Made by a program: the position numbers and the translations under genes
Assembly (NCBI RefSeq): GCF_049065735.1
Contig: NZ_JBAKHD010000004.1
Location: 62,001 to 126,000, forward strand
Source of the DNA: Paramesorhizobium sp049065735
GTDB lineage: Bacteria; Pseudomonadota; Alphaproteobacteria; Rhizobiales; Rhizobiaceae
Length of the DNA stretch: 64,000 nucleotides
Direction of reading: 5' to 3'
Part shown: positions 1 through 12,184 of the stretch, in pieces
Numbering within the stretch: the stretch's first letter is position 1
How the letters are laid out: the number at the start of each line of letters is the position of its first letter
Notes under the pieces: model-generated
Database searches by the model: none
The model's input: only the letters and a program-made list of their open reading frames with translations
Told to the model about the DNA's origin: nothing

Positions 1-163
1 CGCGGGAATGTCCGATGCGGAGCTCGATGAGTTCGAGCGGCTGCTGGAGGTGCTTGACCGCGATATCCTGAAATGGGTGACCGGCGAGGCCGAAACCGCG
101 CCCGAATACGACACCCCGCTTTTCCGCGACATCATCGCTTTCCGGCAGAGAATGACGTTCTAG
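1..163 (+). CDS. sdhE: SdhE/succinate dehydrogenase assembly factor 2 family protein, 3' part only
   Basis: The frame is open from the window edge and stops at TAG 161-163, giving the last 53 or so residues of a small protein. It contains the pattern LLEVLDRDILKWVTGE, followed by a short tail with FRDIIAFR, which is typical of the DUF339 family. These small proteins promote covalent FAD attachment to the succinate dehydrogenase flavoprotein. The start lies outside the window. Placement 4 bases before mfd matches the order seen in many Hyphomicrobiales, and the two are probably co-transcribed. Family membership rests on the C-terminal half only. Confidence 0.8.
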   Translation, partial: AGMSDAELDEFERLLEVLDRDILKWVTGEAETAPEYDTPLFRDIIAFRQRMTF

Positions 164-167
164 AATC

Positions 168-3665
<3,498 letters not shown>

Positions 3666-3674
3666 CGCCTCTTT

Positions 3675-3863
3675 CCCTCCCCCTTGCGGGGAGGGTGGCC
3701 CGAAGGGCCGGGTGGGGGTGGTAAAGGCAGCGCGGTGTGACTGCCTGTAAGGCGCATTATTTGGGCGGTAGGCTCAGTTACGTAATTCTTCGGAGCCTCC
3801 TCTATCGCCGCCACCCCCATCCGCCCGCTCCGCGGGCACCTTCCCCGCAAGGGAGAAGGAGGG
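3675..3863. repeat. Intergenic palindromic repeat, copy 1 of family A
   Basis: Two arms enclose a unique core of about 90 bases. The left arm (3675-3721) begins CCCTCCCCCTTGCGGGGAGG and ends with a GGGTGGGGGTGG run. The right arm (3810-3863) is its approximate reverse complement, ending GGGAGAAGGAGGG. Each arm can also fold on itself. Related copies lie at 41635-41774 and 49082-49223. Copy 1 sits between the convergent mfd and FrnE-like genes. It is a miniature repeat rather than a coding region, and it may also help end transcription from both sides. Confidence 0.85.
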
Positions 3864-3866
3864 TGC

Positions 3867-4538
3867 TCAACGATCCTCCGCCAGCCCAGGCTCGAAGCCA
3901 TCCGCCGCCTGTGCAATCGCGTCTGCAAGCACTTCCGCCGTCTGCGCGCCCATCAAGGCATATTTCTGCTCGATGATAAAGCAGGGCACGCCCCGCACGC
4001 CGATGCGGTGGGCGGTTTCGATTTCCTGCTTCACGCTTTCGCGGTCGGCGTCGGTGGAAAGCAGGCTTGCCACGATCTGGCCGTCCATGCCGCAGGCGGA
4101 TGCAGCATCCACCAGCACTTCATGGTCGCCGATATTGAGGCCTTGCTCGAAATAGAACGAGAAGAGCTTGCCAACGACCAGATCCTGCGTGCCCGGTCCC
4201 GCCTGTGAAGCCCACTGGATGACACGGTGGGCGTCGAGCGTGTTGGGCATCACCTCGATGGCGTCGAAATCGAATTCGATGCCGTCTTCCTCGCCAAGCT
4301 TGATCAACTGGTCATGGATTTCGTCGATGCGCGACTGGTTGCCGAACTTGTCCTTCATATAGGCCTTGCGGTCTTTACCCGCGGGCGGAATGCTTGGGTC
4401 GAGCTGGAAAGGCCGCCAGCGCACGGTCACATCCAGATCTGGCAGAAGCGCCAGCGCCCGTTCCAGCCGCTTGCGGCCCAGATAGCACCATGGGCATACC
4501 ACGTCGGAGACGACATCGATTGTGATCTGTCTGTTCAT
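3867..4538 (-). CDS. DsbA family oxidoreductase, FrnE-like
   Basis: The 223-residue protein has the active-site pattern VCPWCYLGRKRLE close to the N-terminus, as in the FrnE/YwbO branch of DsbA-like thioredoxin-fold proteins. The C-terminal segment GVRGVPCFIIEQKYALMGAQ carries the expected cis-proline turn. No signal peptide is visible, so it probably acts in the cytoplasm as a thiol-disulfide oxidoreductase. The start at 4538 gives the compact N-terminus usual for the family. An upstream ATG at 4589 would add 17 residues and overlap the stop of the upstream solute-binding gene by ATGA, so translational coupling from there is possible. Confidence 0.85.
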   Translation of the reverse strand: MNRQITIDVVSDVVCPWCYLGRKRLERALALLPDLDVTVRWRPFQLDPSIPPAGKDRKAYMKDKFGNQSRIDEIHDQLIKLGEEDGIEFDFDAIEVMPNTLDAHRVIQWASQAGPGTQDLVVGKLFSFYFEQGLNIGDHEVLVDAASACGMDGQIVASLLSTDADRESVKQEIETAHRIGVRGVPCFIIEQKYALMGAQTAEVLADAIAQAADGFEPGLAEDR

Positions 4539-4585
4539 TATGCCGGTCTCCGACCTCGTTGCTTTTCCGGCGTTTCCGGAACGGT

Positions 4586-6412
4586 TCATGTGGGATCATG
4601 CCACCATGTTGGCAGCTGGAACCCATACAGGGAAGTCCTTTCCGGATGCTTTATCCGCTGCCAGCGTGCCACCCATTGCGCGGGCGGATGGTAGAGCGGC
4701 ACATAATAATAACCCGAGATCAACACCCGATCGAGCGCGCGCACGGCGCTGACGAAATCTTCCTCGCTGCGCGCCGCAAGCAGCGCCGTGATCATCGCAT
4801 CCACGGCAGGGTCGGCGACGCCCGCATAGTTGAAGCTGCCCTGCGCATCCCGCGATATCGAGCCCCAGCGCCCCCATTGTTCCTCGCCCGGCGACAAGGT
4901 TCCGCTGAGCGCGCCGAGAATCATGTCGTAATCGAAGGTCTGCAGCCGCTGCTGATATTGCGCATCGTCTACGGTACGCACATTGACCGTGATGCCGAGT
5001 CGGCGGAGTGTGCGTGCATAGGCGAGGCTGATCTTCTCCTCGTCCGGCCCGCGCGTCATGATCTCGAAGGTGAACGGCTTGCCGGAAGGGTCGAACGCCT
5101 GCTCGTCGTGGAAAGTGAATCCGGCCTTTAACAGAAGATCATAGGCTCGCTCCGCCGCCGCACGGTCGCGTCCGCTGCCGTCAGTCACAGGCGCGCGCCA
5201 TGTGCCGTCCATCACATCGGGCTCCACCGCATCGGGGAAGGGGGCGAGCAGCGCCTTTTCCCGCGCGTCCGCCGGGCGGCCGACCGAGGAAAGCATTGAG
5301 CCATCCCAGTACCCTTCGGTGCGCTCATAGAGCCCGGCATAGAGCGCACGGTTCGCCCATTCGAAATCGAAGAGGTCCGTCAGCGCCTGCCGCACCCGCT
5401 TGTCCGCGAATTTCTCCCGGCGGGTGTTGAAGACGAAGCCCAGCATATTGTTGGGCGTGCCCTTCTTGAAACTGTCCTTGATGACAAGGCCCTGCGTGAC
5501 CGCGGGAAAATCATATTCCGTGTTCCAGCGGGTAGGGTCGCCCTCGATCTGTACATCAACGATGCCCTTCTTGAACGCCTCGAACTGTGCCGTGTCGTTG
5601 CGGAAATATTCGATAATGATCTGGTCGTAATTGTTAAAGCCGCGCCGGGAAGGCACGTCCTTTCCCCAATAATCGGGATTGCGCTTGTAAACGATACGGG
5701 CGCCCGGCTGCACCTGGCCGATGATATAGGGACCGCTGCCCACAGGCGGTTTCAGCGAGGCATTGCCGAAAGTGTTCGGGTCGATGGCATGCTTCGGCAG
5801 CACCGGCATAGCGCTGGCGATAAGCAGGGGCAATTCGCGGTCCCCCTTGTCATCGAAGGTGAAGCGGACGCTTCGCTCGCCGGTCTTCTCGATGCTGGCG
5901 ATCCTTTTCACGCGCGTCGAGAAGGGAGGGCGCCCCTTCTCTCCGAGGATCTTGTAGGTGAAGATAACGTCGTCCACTGTGATCGGCTGGCCGTCCGACC
6001 ATTTCGCCTTCGGATTGAGTGTGAATTCGATCCATTTGCGGTCTTCGGGCATTTCCACCTTTTCGGCGATCAATCCATAGAGCGAAAAAGGCTCGTCGCC
6101 GGAGCGCTGCATCAGCGGCTCGAAGACCAGATTGCCGAATTCCCCGTCGAGGAAGAGCCCGCGCGCCGTGGTGCGCATGCTTTGCAGCACGAAGGGGTTG
6201 AGACTGTCGAACGTGCCGATGACGCCGTAATGGACGCTGCCCCCCTTCGGTGCGTCGGGGTCGGCATAGGGAAAATGCGTGTAATCGGGCGGAAGGTCCG
6301 GCTCGCCATGCATGGCGATGCCATGGGTCGGCTCGGCTTGCGCCGGAGGGAAATAGCCGAGGCCCAGACCCATGACGGCGAGGAGGAGGGTTATGATATA
6401 TTTGCCGAGCAT
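4586..6412 (-). CDS. ABC transporter substrate-binding protein, family 5 (YejA-like)
   Basis: This is a 608-residue periplasmic binding protein. Its signal peptide has a hydrophobic core and a PAQA cleavage region near residue 26. The mature start HGIAMHGEPDLP and the DPDAPKGGSVHYGVIGTFD segment resemble YejA, the oligopeptide/microcin C-type binding protein. Later segments such as DGQPITVDDVIFTYKIL and RRGFNNYDQIIIEYFRND fit family 5. No permease or ATPase genes are adjacent, so it is either an orphan binding protein or served by a transporter encoded elsewhere. The substrate is not determinable from sequence; oligopeptides are likely. Confidence 0.9.
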   Translation of the reverse strand: MLGKYIITLLLAVMGLGLGYFPPAQAEPTHGIAMHGEPDLPPDYTHFPYADPDAPKGGSVHYGVIGTFDSLNPFVLQSMRTTARGLFLDGEFGNLVFEPLMQRSGDEPFSLYGLIAEKVEMPEDRKWIEFTLNPKAKWSDGQPITVDDVIFTYKILGEKGRPPFSTRVKRIASIEKTGERSVRFTFDDKGDRELPLLIASAMPVLPKHAIDPNTFGNASLKPPVGSGPYIIGQVQPGARIVYKRNPDYWGKDVPSRRGFNNYDQIIIEYFRNDTAQFEAFKKGIVDVQIEGDPTRWNTEYDFPAVTQGLVIKDSFKKGTPNNMLGFVFNTRREKFADKRVRQALTDLFDFEWANRALYAGLYERTEGYWDGSMLSSVGRPADAREKALLAPFPDAVEPDVMDGTWRAPVTDGSGRDRAAAERAYDLLLKAGFTFHDEQAFDPSGKPFTFEIMTRGPDEEKISLAYARTLRRLGITVNVRTVDDAQYQQRLQTFDYDMILGALSGTLSPGEEQWGRWGSISRDAQGSFNYAGVADPAVDAMITALLAARSEEDFVSAVRALDRVLISGYYYVPLYHPPAQWVARWQRIKHPERTSLYGFQLPTWWHDPT

Positions 6413-6650
6413 TCCGATTCCGATCGACCGAGCTTAACGCTGATTCGCAGTCAAAGGTTTCATGTTGGTTAAATGCACCAATTGGTGGGTTTTTGTGAAC
6501 ATGTGGCTTTTCGGCGCTGGATTTGACCTGGCAAGCAGTGTAACACGCCTCTCGAAACAATCCGGTCACGCTGTTGCCGCATTCGCCCATCACTGACAAG
6601 CTGGACGTGACCGCCAAATGGACCAGACCGCTGAAAGGAACCTGCCCGCT

Positions 6651-7265
6651 ATGTCCATGACGAAGACTTTCGCTGCCGCCTCCGCTGTTGCTGGCGCGTT
6701 CGCTTTGTTTGCAACTGCGACCTTCCCGGCTTTTGCGCAGCAGCCTCCGCAGGGCTGGTTCAAGGTATGCTCCAAGCAGGAGGACAACGATATCTGCAAC
6801 ACGCAGAACATCGTCACCGCCGATTCCGGCCAGTTGCTGACCGCCGTTAATCTCATCGAGATCAAGGGAAAGATCAACCGCAAGATCTTCCAGGTATCGG
6901 TTCCCACTGGTCGCCTGATCCAGGCGGGCGTCGGCATGCAGATCGACAGCAACAAGCCGCAGAAGGTCGAATACGGCATCTGTTTCCCCGATCGCTGCAT
7001 CGCCGAAGTGGTGCTGTCGGACGACCTCTTGAAGGCGCTCCAGAAGGGCAGCAAGATGACGCTGACCTCGGTGAATTTCCAGAACAAGCCGAACCCGATC
7101 AACGTTTCGCTTTCCGGCTTCTCGCAGGCGCTGACCGGCCCCGGCCTCCAGCAGCCCGAACTGGAAGCACGCCAGAAGGAGCTTCAGGAAGCCGTCCAGA
7201 AGCGCCAGAAGGAATTCGAGGCCAAGATGAAGGCCGAGCAGGAAAAGGCGAAGGCCGGTAACTGA
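6651..7265 (+). CDS. Invasion-associated locus B (IalB) family protein
   Basis: A 204-residue exported protein. The chosen ATG at 6651 has AAAGGA just upstream and is followed directly by a signal peptide ending FPAFAQ. An in-frame ATG at 6618 would place extra polar residues before it. The mature part starts QQPPQGWFKVCSKQ and has four cysteines in two pairs (VCSKQEDNDIC and GICFPDRC), typical of IalB. The last 40 residues are a charged, Gln/Glu/Lys-rich helix that could form a coiled coil. IalB was named in Bartonella, but the family is widespread in non-pathogenic Hyphomicrobiales and its biochemical role is unclear. Confidence 0.9.
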   Translation: MSMTKTFAAASAVAGAFALFATATFPAFAQQPPQGWFKVCSKQEDNDICNTQNIVTADSGQLLTAVNLIEIKGKINRKIFQVSVPTGRLIQAGVGMQIDSNKPQKVEYGICFPDRCIAEVVLSDDLLKALQKGSKMTLTSVNFQNKPNPINVSLSGFSQALTGPGLQQPELEARQKELQEAVQKRQKEFEAKMKAEQEKAKAGN

Positions 7266-7288
7266 TCCGATTCAGTTTCAAGGAAATG

Positions 7289-7316
7289 AAAAGGACGCCC
7301 TCGGGCGTCCTTTTTT
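7289..7316 (+). terminator. Rho-independent terminator after the IalB gene
   Basis: A stem GGACGCC/GGCGTCC with a CTCG loop is flanked by AAAA on the left and a run of six T on the right. It starts about 24 bases after the IalB-type gene stop. It probably serves the IalB gene only, since the next gene (hspQ) converges from the other strand. Confidence 0.9.
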
Positions 7317-7378
7317 GTTGCTGGTTCATCGGTTAGCCTGAATCGCCGACTGGGCGCATCCCTCAACAATGATCCGCG

Positions 7379-7717
7379 CTAATTCGCGTGCTGCACCTTC
7401 ACCTTGTAAATCCCATTCTCCACGCGATCGAAGATGTCCGCTATCTGCGGATGGCGCAGGGGCTCGCCGCTCAGGTCAGGCACGAGGTTCTGCTCCGAGA
7501 CATAGGCGATATATTCGCTTTCCGCGTTTTCGGCGAGCAGGTGGTAGAATGGCTGGTCGCGGCGCGGCCGTACGGCCTCGGGGATCGACTGATACCATTC
7601 TTCCGTATTGGCGAATTCCGGATCGACGTCGAAAACGACGCCGCGGAAGGGAAAGAGCCGATGCCTGACGACTTGGCCGATCTGGAACTTCGCGTGTTTT
7701 ATCTGAGTAATGCCCAT
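7379..7717 (-). CDS. hspQ: Heat shock protein HspQ
   Basis: The 112-residue protein matches the HspQ/YccV (hemimethylated DNA-binding-like) family. It shows KFQIGQVVRHRLFPFRGVVFDVDP near the N-terminus, then DQPFYHLLAE and YVSEQNLVPD. HspQ in enterobacteria modulates Lon protease specificity and was first described as binding hemimethylated oriC DNA. The gene lies 33 bases downstream of the UbiH-family gene on the same strand, so the two are probably co-transcribed. No heat-shock promoter was recognised. Confidence 0.93.
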   Translation of the reverse strand: MGITQIKHAKFQIGQVVRHRLFPFRGVVFDVDPEFANTEEWYQSIPEAVRPRRDQPFYHLLAENAESEYIAYVSEQNLVPDLSGEPLRHPQIADIFDRVENGIYKVKVQHAN

Positions 7718-7750
7718 CGTCCTTGTCGCATCATTGCATTCTCTAAATGC

Positions 7751-8974
7751 CTATTTGGCGCTGCGGGGCGTGAATTTCCAGTCACTAAGCGGGGAGAAGA
7801 GATTGACGAAGCCGCTGCCGGGCTTGAGTCCCTCGCGCATGAAGAAGCCGCGCAGCGGCGCGAAGGAACGAAGAAGCTCGAGCCCGACGCCGCGCGCCAC
7901 CTGCGCCGGCAGGAGGCCGGAGAGGAGCGAGCGGTTGAGCGCGTCCACCGATCCTGTACGTGCCAGCACATCCGGCCGCCGCATGCGGTCATAGGCGCGG
8001 ATGACGCGGTCCGAACCGGCGTCGGAAGCATCGGCCTTTAGTGCTTTCAACAGAGTCTCAACGTCACGGACGCCGAGATTGAGACCCTGCGCGCCGATGG
8101 GCGGAAACACATGCGCGGCCTCGCCGGCAAGCACCGTGCGGTTGCGGGCGAAGGCGGTGGGCACCAGCCCGGAGAGGGGCCAGGCCTGTTGCTTCGTCTC
8201 GATAGTGACCTTGCCGAGCATCGAATGCATTCGAATTTCTACCTTCGCCGCAAGCGCCTCCGCGTCGAGGTCCATCAGCCGGCCCGCGAGGCGGGGATTG
8301 GCAACCCAGACGAGGCTGGAGCGGCGGTCGGGCAGGGGAACCTGCGTGAACGGGCCATCCTCTGTGTGGAATTCGGTCGAGATATTCTCATGATCGAGCG
8401 TATGAGCGAAGGAGAGCACCACTGCCGTCTGCGGATAGGTCCAGCGCTTCACACCGATTCCAGCCGCCTCCCGCGCAGGCGAGCCGCGCCCGTCGCAGGC
8501 GACGAGCAACCGCGCCGCGATCTCGCCTTCATCGGTCGTGACCGCGACATGATCCGCCATATGCCGGTAGCCGGTGGCCGGCGCCAGGATGCGGGTGATC
8601 CGCCGCTCGCCGTCCACGGCGTCGAAAAGCACCTTGTTCAAGGCCGTGTTCGGCATGTTGTAGCCGAAGGCCGATTCGCCGATCTCCCCGGCGCGGAAAG
8701 TGACGGTAGGGCTGCGGACGAGGCGGCGCGTGGCATCGACGATGCGCATGGTCGCAAGCGGCGCGGCCTGCGGCTCTAGGACCTCCCAGACGCCAAGCTC
8801 CCTAAGAAAACCGATGGCCGGCATCATCAGCGCGGTGGTGCGCTGGTCGTTTTCGCTGGGGGGAGGGCCGATCAGCGCCACGCCATGGCCCTGGCCCGCC
8901 AGCGCGAGCGCCGCGATCATGCCCGCCGGGCCGCTGCCCGCGATAGCGATCTGCTTCTCGATTGTGACGGCCAT
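7751..8974 (-). CDS. UbiH/UbiF-family FAD-dependent hydroxylase, probably ubiquinone biosynthesis
   Basis: The 407-residue flavoprotein monooxygenase begins with a Rossmann motif (IAIAGSGPAGMIAALALAG). A mid-chain DG motif reads LLVACDGRGSP, and a C-terminal FAD-ribityl motif reads VLAGEAAHVFPPIGAQGLNLG. The last has GEAAH where GDAAH is commoner. Such enzymes hydroxylate the ubiquinone ring; alphaproteobacteria use members such as UbiL with varied regiospecificity, so the position hydroxylated cannot be assigned. It is probably membrane-associated like other Ubi proteins and lies upstream of hspQ in one transcription unit. Confidence 0.88.
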   Translation of the reverse strand: MAVTIEKQIAIAGSGPAGMIAALALAGQGHGVALIGPPPSENDQRTTALMMPAIGFLRELGVWEVLEPQAAPLATMRIVDATRRLVRSPTVTFRAGEIGESAFGYNMPNTALNKVLFDAVDGERRITRILAPATGYRHMADHVAVTTDEGEIAARLLVACDGRGSPAREAAGIGVKRWTYPQTAVVLSFAHTLDHENISTEFHTEDGPFTQVPLPDRRSSLVWVANPRLAGRLMDLDAEALAAKVEIRMHSMLGKVTIETKQQAWPLSGLVPTAFARNRTVLAGEAAHVFPPIGAQGLNLGVRDVETLLKALKADASDAGSDRVIRAYDRMRRPDVLARTGSVDALNRSLLSGLLPAQVARGVGLELLRSFAPLRGFFMREGLKPGSGFVNLFSPLSDWKFTPRSAK

Positions 8975-9152
8975 GGCTTATTCCCTTTCGAAACGGCATC
9001 CACCTTCCCTAGTCATCTAGGCCTCAGCCAAAGGAAAGGCACGGGAAAAATCGTCACAAGGGCCGCTCTCGCGCGTTTTCCCTTGCTCTTTAAGCTTAAT
9101 TTGCGAAAAGGTCTCCCCATCGAGCGACCAACGAAAAAGACTGGCAAGGCGC

Positions 9153-9899
9153 GTGAAAGAGAAATTGTCCGAGACATTTAAGCCCAAGCGGGTGACCATG
9201 CCCCAGGTCCGGGCTTTTTCTGTGCATCTGCTGACGGCATCCGGGTCTTTCCTGGCGTTTCTTTCCCTCGTCGCGGCGAGCGAGGAGCGCTGGACGGCCA
9301 TGTTCTGGTGGCTGGGGCTCGCCCTGCTTGTTGACGGAATCGATGGGCCGATCGCCCGCAAGCTCGACGTCAAATATGTCCTGCCCACCTGGTCCGGCGA
9401 GCTTCTCGACAATATCATCGATTATGTCACTTATGTGCTGATCCCCGCCTTCGCGCTTTACCAAAGCGGCTTCATGGGCGAGGGGCTGTCCTTCCTCTCC
9501 GGCGCGATCATCGTGATTTCAAGCGCGATCTATTATGCCGACACGAGCATGAAGACGAAGGAAAATTTCTTCAAGGGCTTCCCGGTCGTCTGGAACATGC
9601 TGGTGTTCACGCTGTTTATCGTCAAGCCGGGCGAGTGGGTGGCGTTCGGCATTGTCGTCGTCTCCGCCATTCTCTCCTTCGTCCCGCTGAACTTCCTGCA
9701 TCCCGTGCGCGTCGTGCGCTTGCGCCCGGTCAATTTGACTATTTTCCTCGCTTGGTGCGCGCTGGGTGTCGTGGCCATCTGCTATGCGCTGGACGCGCCA
9801 TTGTGGGTACGCATTGGCATTTCGGTGACGGGCCTCTATCTTTACTGCATCGGCGCCGTGATGCAGTTCTTCCCGAACCTGGGTGCATCCCGCGCTTAA
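9153..9899 (+). CDS. pcs: Phosphatidylcholine synthase
   Basis: A 248-residue integral membrane enzyme that condenses choline directly with CDP-diacylglycerol to give phosphatidylcholine. The CDP-alcohol phosphotransferase signature is clear: DGIDGPIARK, then GELLDNIIDYVTY about 20 residues later. Several hydrophobic segments follow, with the Pcs-specific stretch FPVVWNMLVFTLF. The start is a GTG with AAGG just upstream. It gives an N-terminus of the expected length before RAFSVHLLTASGSFLAF; an internal ATG at 9198 is less likely. Pcs is characteristic of rhizobia and brucellae. A decayed second copy of its 3' end lies at 10931-11040. Confidence 0.95.
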   Translation: MKEKLSETFKPKRVTMPQVRAFSVHLLTASGSFLAFLSLVAASEERWTAMFWWLGLALLVDGIDGPIARKLDVKYVLPTWSGELLDNIIDYVTYVLIPAFALYQSGFMGEGLSFLSGAIIVISSAIYYADTSMKTKENFFKGFPVVWNMLVFTLFIVKPGEWVAFGIVVVSAILSFVPLNFLHPVRVVRLRPVNLTIFLAWCALGVVAICYALDAPLWVRIGISVTGLYLYCIGAVMQFFPNLGASRA

Positions 9900-9917
9900 T
9901 CGGAACGGAGTGTAGCG

Positions 9918-10892
9918 ATGACCCATGCCATCCGTGTTCATAAGGTTGGCGGACCTGGTGTGCTCGCCTACGAAACGGTGGAGGTGGGCGAACCCGGACC
10001 GGGGGAGGCCAAAATCCGGCAGGAGGCAATCGGCCTCAATTTTATTGACGTTTATTTCCGCACCGGCCTCTATAAGGCGCCATCGCTTCCTTTCACGCCC
10101 GGCAATGAAGGTGCGGGCATCGTCGTTTCCGTTGGCCCCGGCGTGACCAATGTGAAGCCGGGAGACCGCGTCGCCTATGTCGCGACCCTTGGCGCCTATG
10201 CCGGGGAACGCATCGTTCCGGCTGACCGTCTGGTCATCGTTCCGGACGCTATCGACCTCAGGACTGCCGCCTCGGTGATGCTAAAAGGCATGACCGCCCA
10301 ATATCTCCTGCGCCGCACTTTTCCGGTAAAGAAGGGCGATACGATCCTGTTTCATGCGGCGGCGGGCGGCGTCGGCCTCATTGCCGGGCAATGGGCGAAA
10401 CATCTGGGCGCGACGGTCATCGGCACCGCCAGTTCTCCGGAAAAGATCGAACTCGCCAAGGCTCATGGCTACGATCATGTTATCAATTACCGCACCGAGA
10501 ATTTCGTCAGCCAAGTCAAGGAGCTGACCGGCGGGCAGGGCGTCGATGTGGTCTATGATTCGGTCGGCAAGGACACGTTTCCGGCCTCGCTCGACGTGCT
10601 GAACCCCTTCGGCATGTTCGTGAGCTTCGGTCAGTCTTCCGGCTCCATCCCGCCCTTCGATATCGCCCTCCTGCAGCAGAAGGGGTCGCTCTTCGCCACC
10701 CGCCCGTCGCTCAACACTTATATAGCCAAACGGGAAGATCTGGAGGCGTCGGCGAAGGATCTCTTCTCGGTCATCGAAAGCGGCGCAGTATTGGTCAAGA
10801 TCAACCAGACCTATCCGCTTCAAAATGCAGATCAGGCGCATATTGATCTGGAAGGCCGCAAGACGACAGGCACGACGGTGCTTATTCCCTAG
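9918..10892 (+). CDS. Quinone oxidoreductase (zinc-independent MDR family), copy 1
   Basis: The 324-residue protein belongs to the NADPH:quinone reductase (Qor) branch of medium-chain dehydrogenases. The N-terminal GroES-like fold contains LPFTPGNEGAG and VKPGDRVAY. The nucleotide-binding part has HAAAGGVGLIAGQWAKHLGA (AxxGxxG motif), and YDSVGKDTF is typical of Qor. No zinc-ligand cysteines are seen. It starts 18 bases after pcs behind a CGGAACGGAGTG ribosome site. It is about 85% identical by eye to the next gene, from which it differs mainly by scattered substitutions and a two-residue indel near residue 51. Confidence 0.92.
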   Translation: MTHAIRVHKVGGPGVLAYETVEVGEPGPGEAKIRQEAIGLNFIDVYFRTGLYKAPSLPFTPGNEGAGIVVSVGPGVTNVKPGDRVAYVATLGAYAGERIVPADRLVIVPDAIDLRTAASVMLKGMTAQYLLRRTFPVKKGDTILFHAAAGGVGLIAGQWAKHLGATVIGTASSPEKIELAKAHGYDHVINYRTENFVSQVKELTGGQGVDVVYDSVGKDTFPASLDVLNPFGMFVSFGQSSGSIPPFDIALLQQKGSLFATRPSLNTYIAKREDLEASAKDLFSVIESGAVLVKINQTYPLQNADQAHIDLEGRKTTGTTVLIP

Positions 10893-10930
10893 GCTCTGAC
10901 CCTGCAATTGACGTGTAAAAATCTTCCGGC

Positions 10931-11040
10931 GCTGCACGTTCCGCTGCGGTGCGCATTGGCATCCCGCTCACGAATAACTATCTTACTGCATCGGCGCCGT
11001 GATGTAGCTCTGCTCGTGATGGGGGCTCCCGGCGTTTAAC
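10931..11040 (+). pseudogene. Decayed duplicate of the 3' end of pcs
   Basis: This stretch between the two quinone oxidoreductase genes aligns with the last 110 or so bases of pcs (9789-9900). Identical blocks include GCGCATTGGCAT (the intact gene has one change) and ACTGCATCGGCGCCGTGATG, and it runs into the same ribosome-binding segment CGGAACGGAGTG. At least two small deletions and an in-frame TAG where pcs has CAG show that it is non-coding. It marks the left boundary region of a tandem duplication that copied the pcs 3' end together with the oxidoreductase gene. Confidence 0.85.
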
Positions 11041-11057
11041 CGGAACGGAGTGCAGCC

Positions 11058-12038
11058 ATGACCCATGCCATCCGTGTTCATCAGCTCGGCGGACCCGATG
11101 TGCTTGTTTACGAAAAAGTTGCAGTTGGCGAGCCTGGCCCCGGCGAAGCCAAAATTCGGCAGGAAGCTGTCGGTCTCAATTTCCTCGACACCTTGTTCCG
11201 CACCGGCACTGGCCTCTATAAGGCGCCCTCGCTGCCCTTCACGCCGGGCAATGAAGGCGCAGGGGTAGTTCTCTCCGTCGGGCCGGGCGTGACGAACGTG
11301 AAACCCGGCGATCGCGTCGCCTATATCGTGACGCTGGGCGGATATGCGGAAGAACGCATCGTCCCCGCCGACCGGCTGGTCATCGTGCCCAATGGTATCG
11401 ACCTCAAAACCGCCGCCTCGGTGATGCTGAAAGGCATGACGGTGCAATATCTCCTGCGGCGTACCTTTCCGGTTAAAAAAGGCGACACGATCCTTTTCCA
11501 CGCCGCAGCGGGCGGCGTCGGCCTTATCGCAGGGCAATGGGCGAAACATCTTGGTGCAACGGTCATCGGCACAGCCAGTTCGCCCGAAAAGATAGAACTC
11601 GCCAAGGCCAATGGCTACGACCATGTCATCAACTACCGCACCGAGAATTTTGTCGAGCGTGTGAGGGCGCTGACGGGCGGGCAGGGCGTCGAAGTGGTCT
11701 ATGATTCGGTCGGCAAGGATACTTTCCCCGGCTCGCTCGATGTCCTGAAGCCGCTCGGCATGTTCGTGAGCTTCGGCCTGTCCTCAGGCCCCATCCCTCC
11801 TTTTGACATTTCGCTCCTACAGCAAAAGGGATCGCTCTTCGCCACACGGCCAACCCTCAATACCTACATCGCCAAGCAAGAAGATCTCCAGGCCACCGCG
11901 AAAGATTTGTTCTCCGCTATCGAAAGGGGTGTGGTGTCGGTCCACATCAACCAGACCTATCCGCTGAAGGATGCCGCGCAGGCGCATCGCGATCTTGAAA
12001 ACCGCAAGACAACAGGCACGACGGTGCTTATTCCCTAG
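11058..12038 (+). CDS. Quinone oxidoreductase (zinc-independent MDR family), copy 2
   Basis: This 326-residue paralogue of the preceding gene has the same motifs: LPFTPGNEGAG, the HAAAGGVGLIAGQWAKHLG nucleotide site, YDSVGKDTF, and the identical C-terminus KTTGTTVLIP. An extra TG pair is present in FRTGTGLYKAP. Both copies have intact frames and active-site regions, so both probably make enzyme. The first 11 bases of coding sequence and the ribosome-binding site are nearly unchanged. The changes cluster near the N-terminus and in the last third, possibly reflecting relaxed constraint or altered specificity. Confidence 0.92.
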   Translation: MTHAIRVHQLGGPDVLVYEKVAVGEPGPGEAKIRQEAVGLNFLDTLFRTGTGLYKAPSLPFTPGNEGAGVVLSVGPGVTNVKPGDRVAYIVTLGGYAEERIVPADRLVIVPNGIDLKTAASVMLKGMTVQYLLRRTFPVKKGDTILFHAAAGGVGLIAGQWAKHLGATVIGTASSPEKIELAKANGYDHVINYRTENFVERVRALTGGQGVEVVYDSVGKDTFPGSLDVLKPLGMFVSFGLSSGPIPPFDISLLQQKGSLFATRPTLNTYIAKQEDLQATAKDLFSAIERGVVSVHINQTYPLKDAAQAHRDLENRKTTGTTVLIP

Positions 12039-12133
12039 GCTGACGCTTTGGTTGCATGATTGATGTGCAAAACTTCACGGGTGCGCCTTTTTTGCACTTC
12101 CCAATATTAGAGGTGCTGTCATAAGAACGCCTT

Positions 12134-12163
12134 GAGCGGGGCTTGGCCGTTCCGGCCAGGCTC
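12134..12163 (+). promoter_or_regulatory. Hairpin in the leader of the BMP-type ABC operon
   Basis: The arms GCTTGGCCG and CGGCCAGGC (with one G-T pair) enclose a TTC loop, about 20 bases before the GTG start of the ATPase gene. GAG/CTC can extend the stem after a bulge. There is no T-run, so it is not a simple terminator. The hairpin could be part of a translational control element or a riboswitch expression platform, but no known riboswitch was recognised. Confidence 0.4.
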
Positions 12164-12184
12164 TGATTAGCTTTTGGGGGACTT

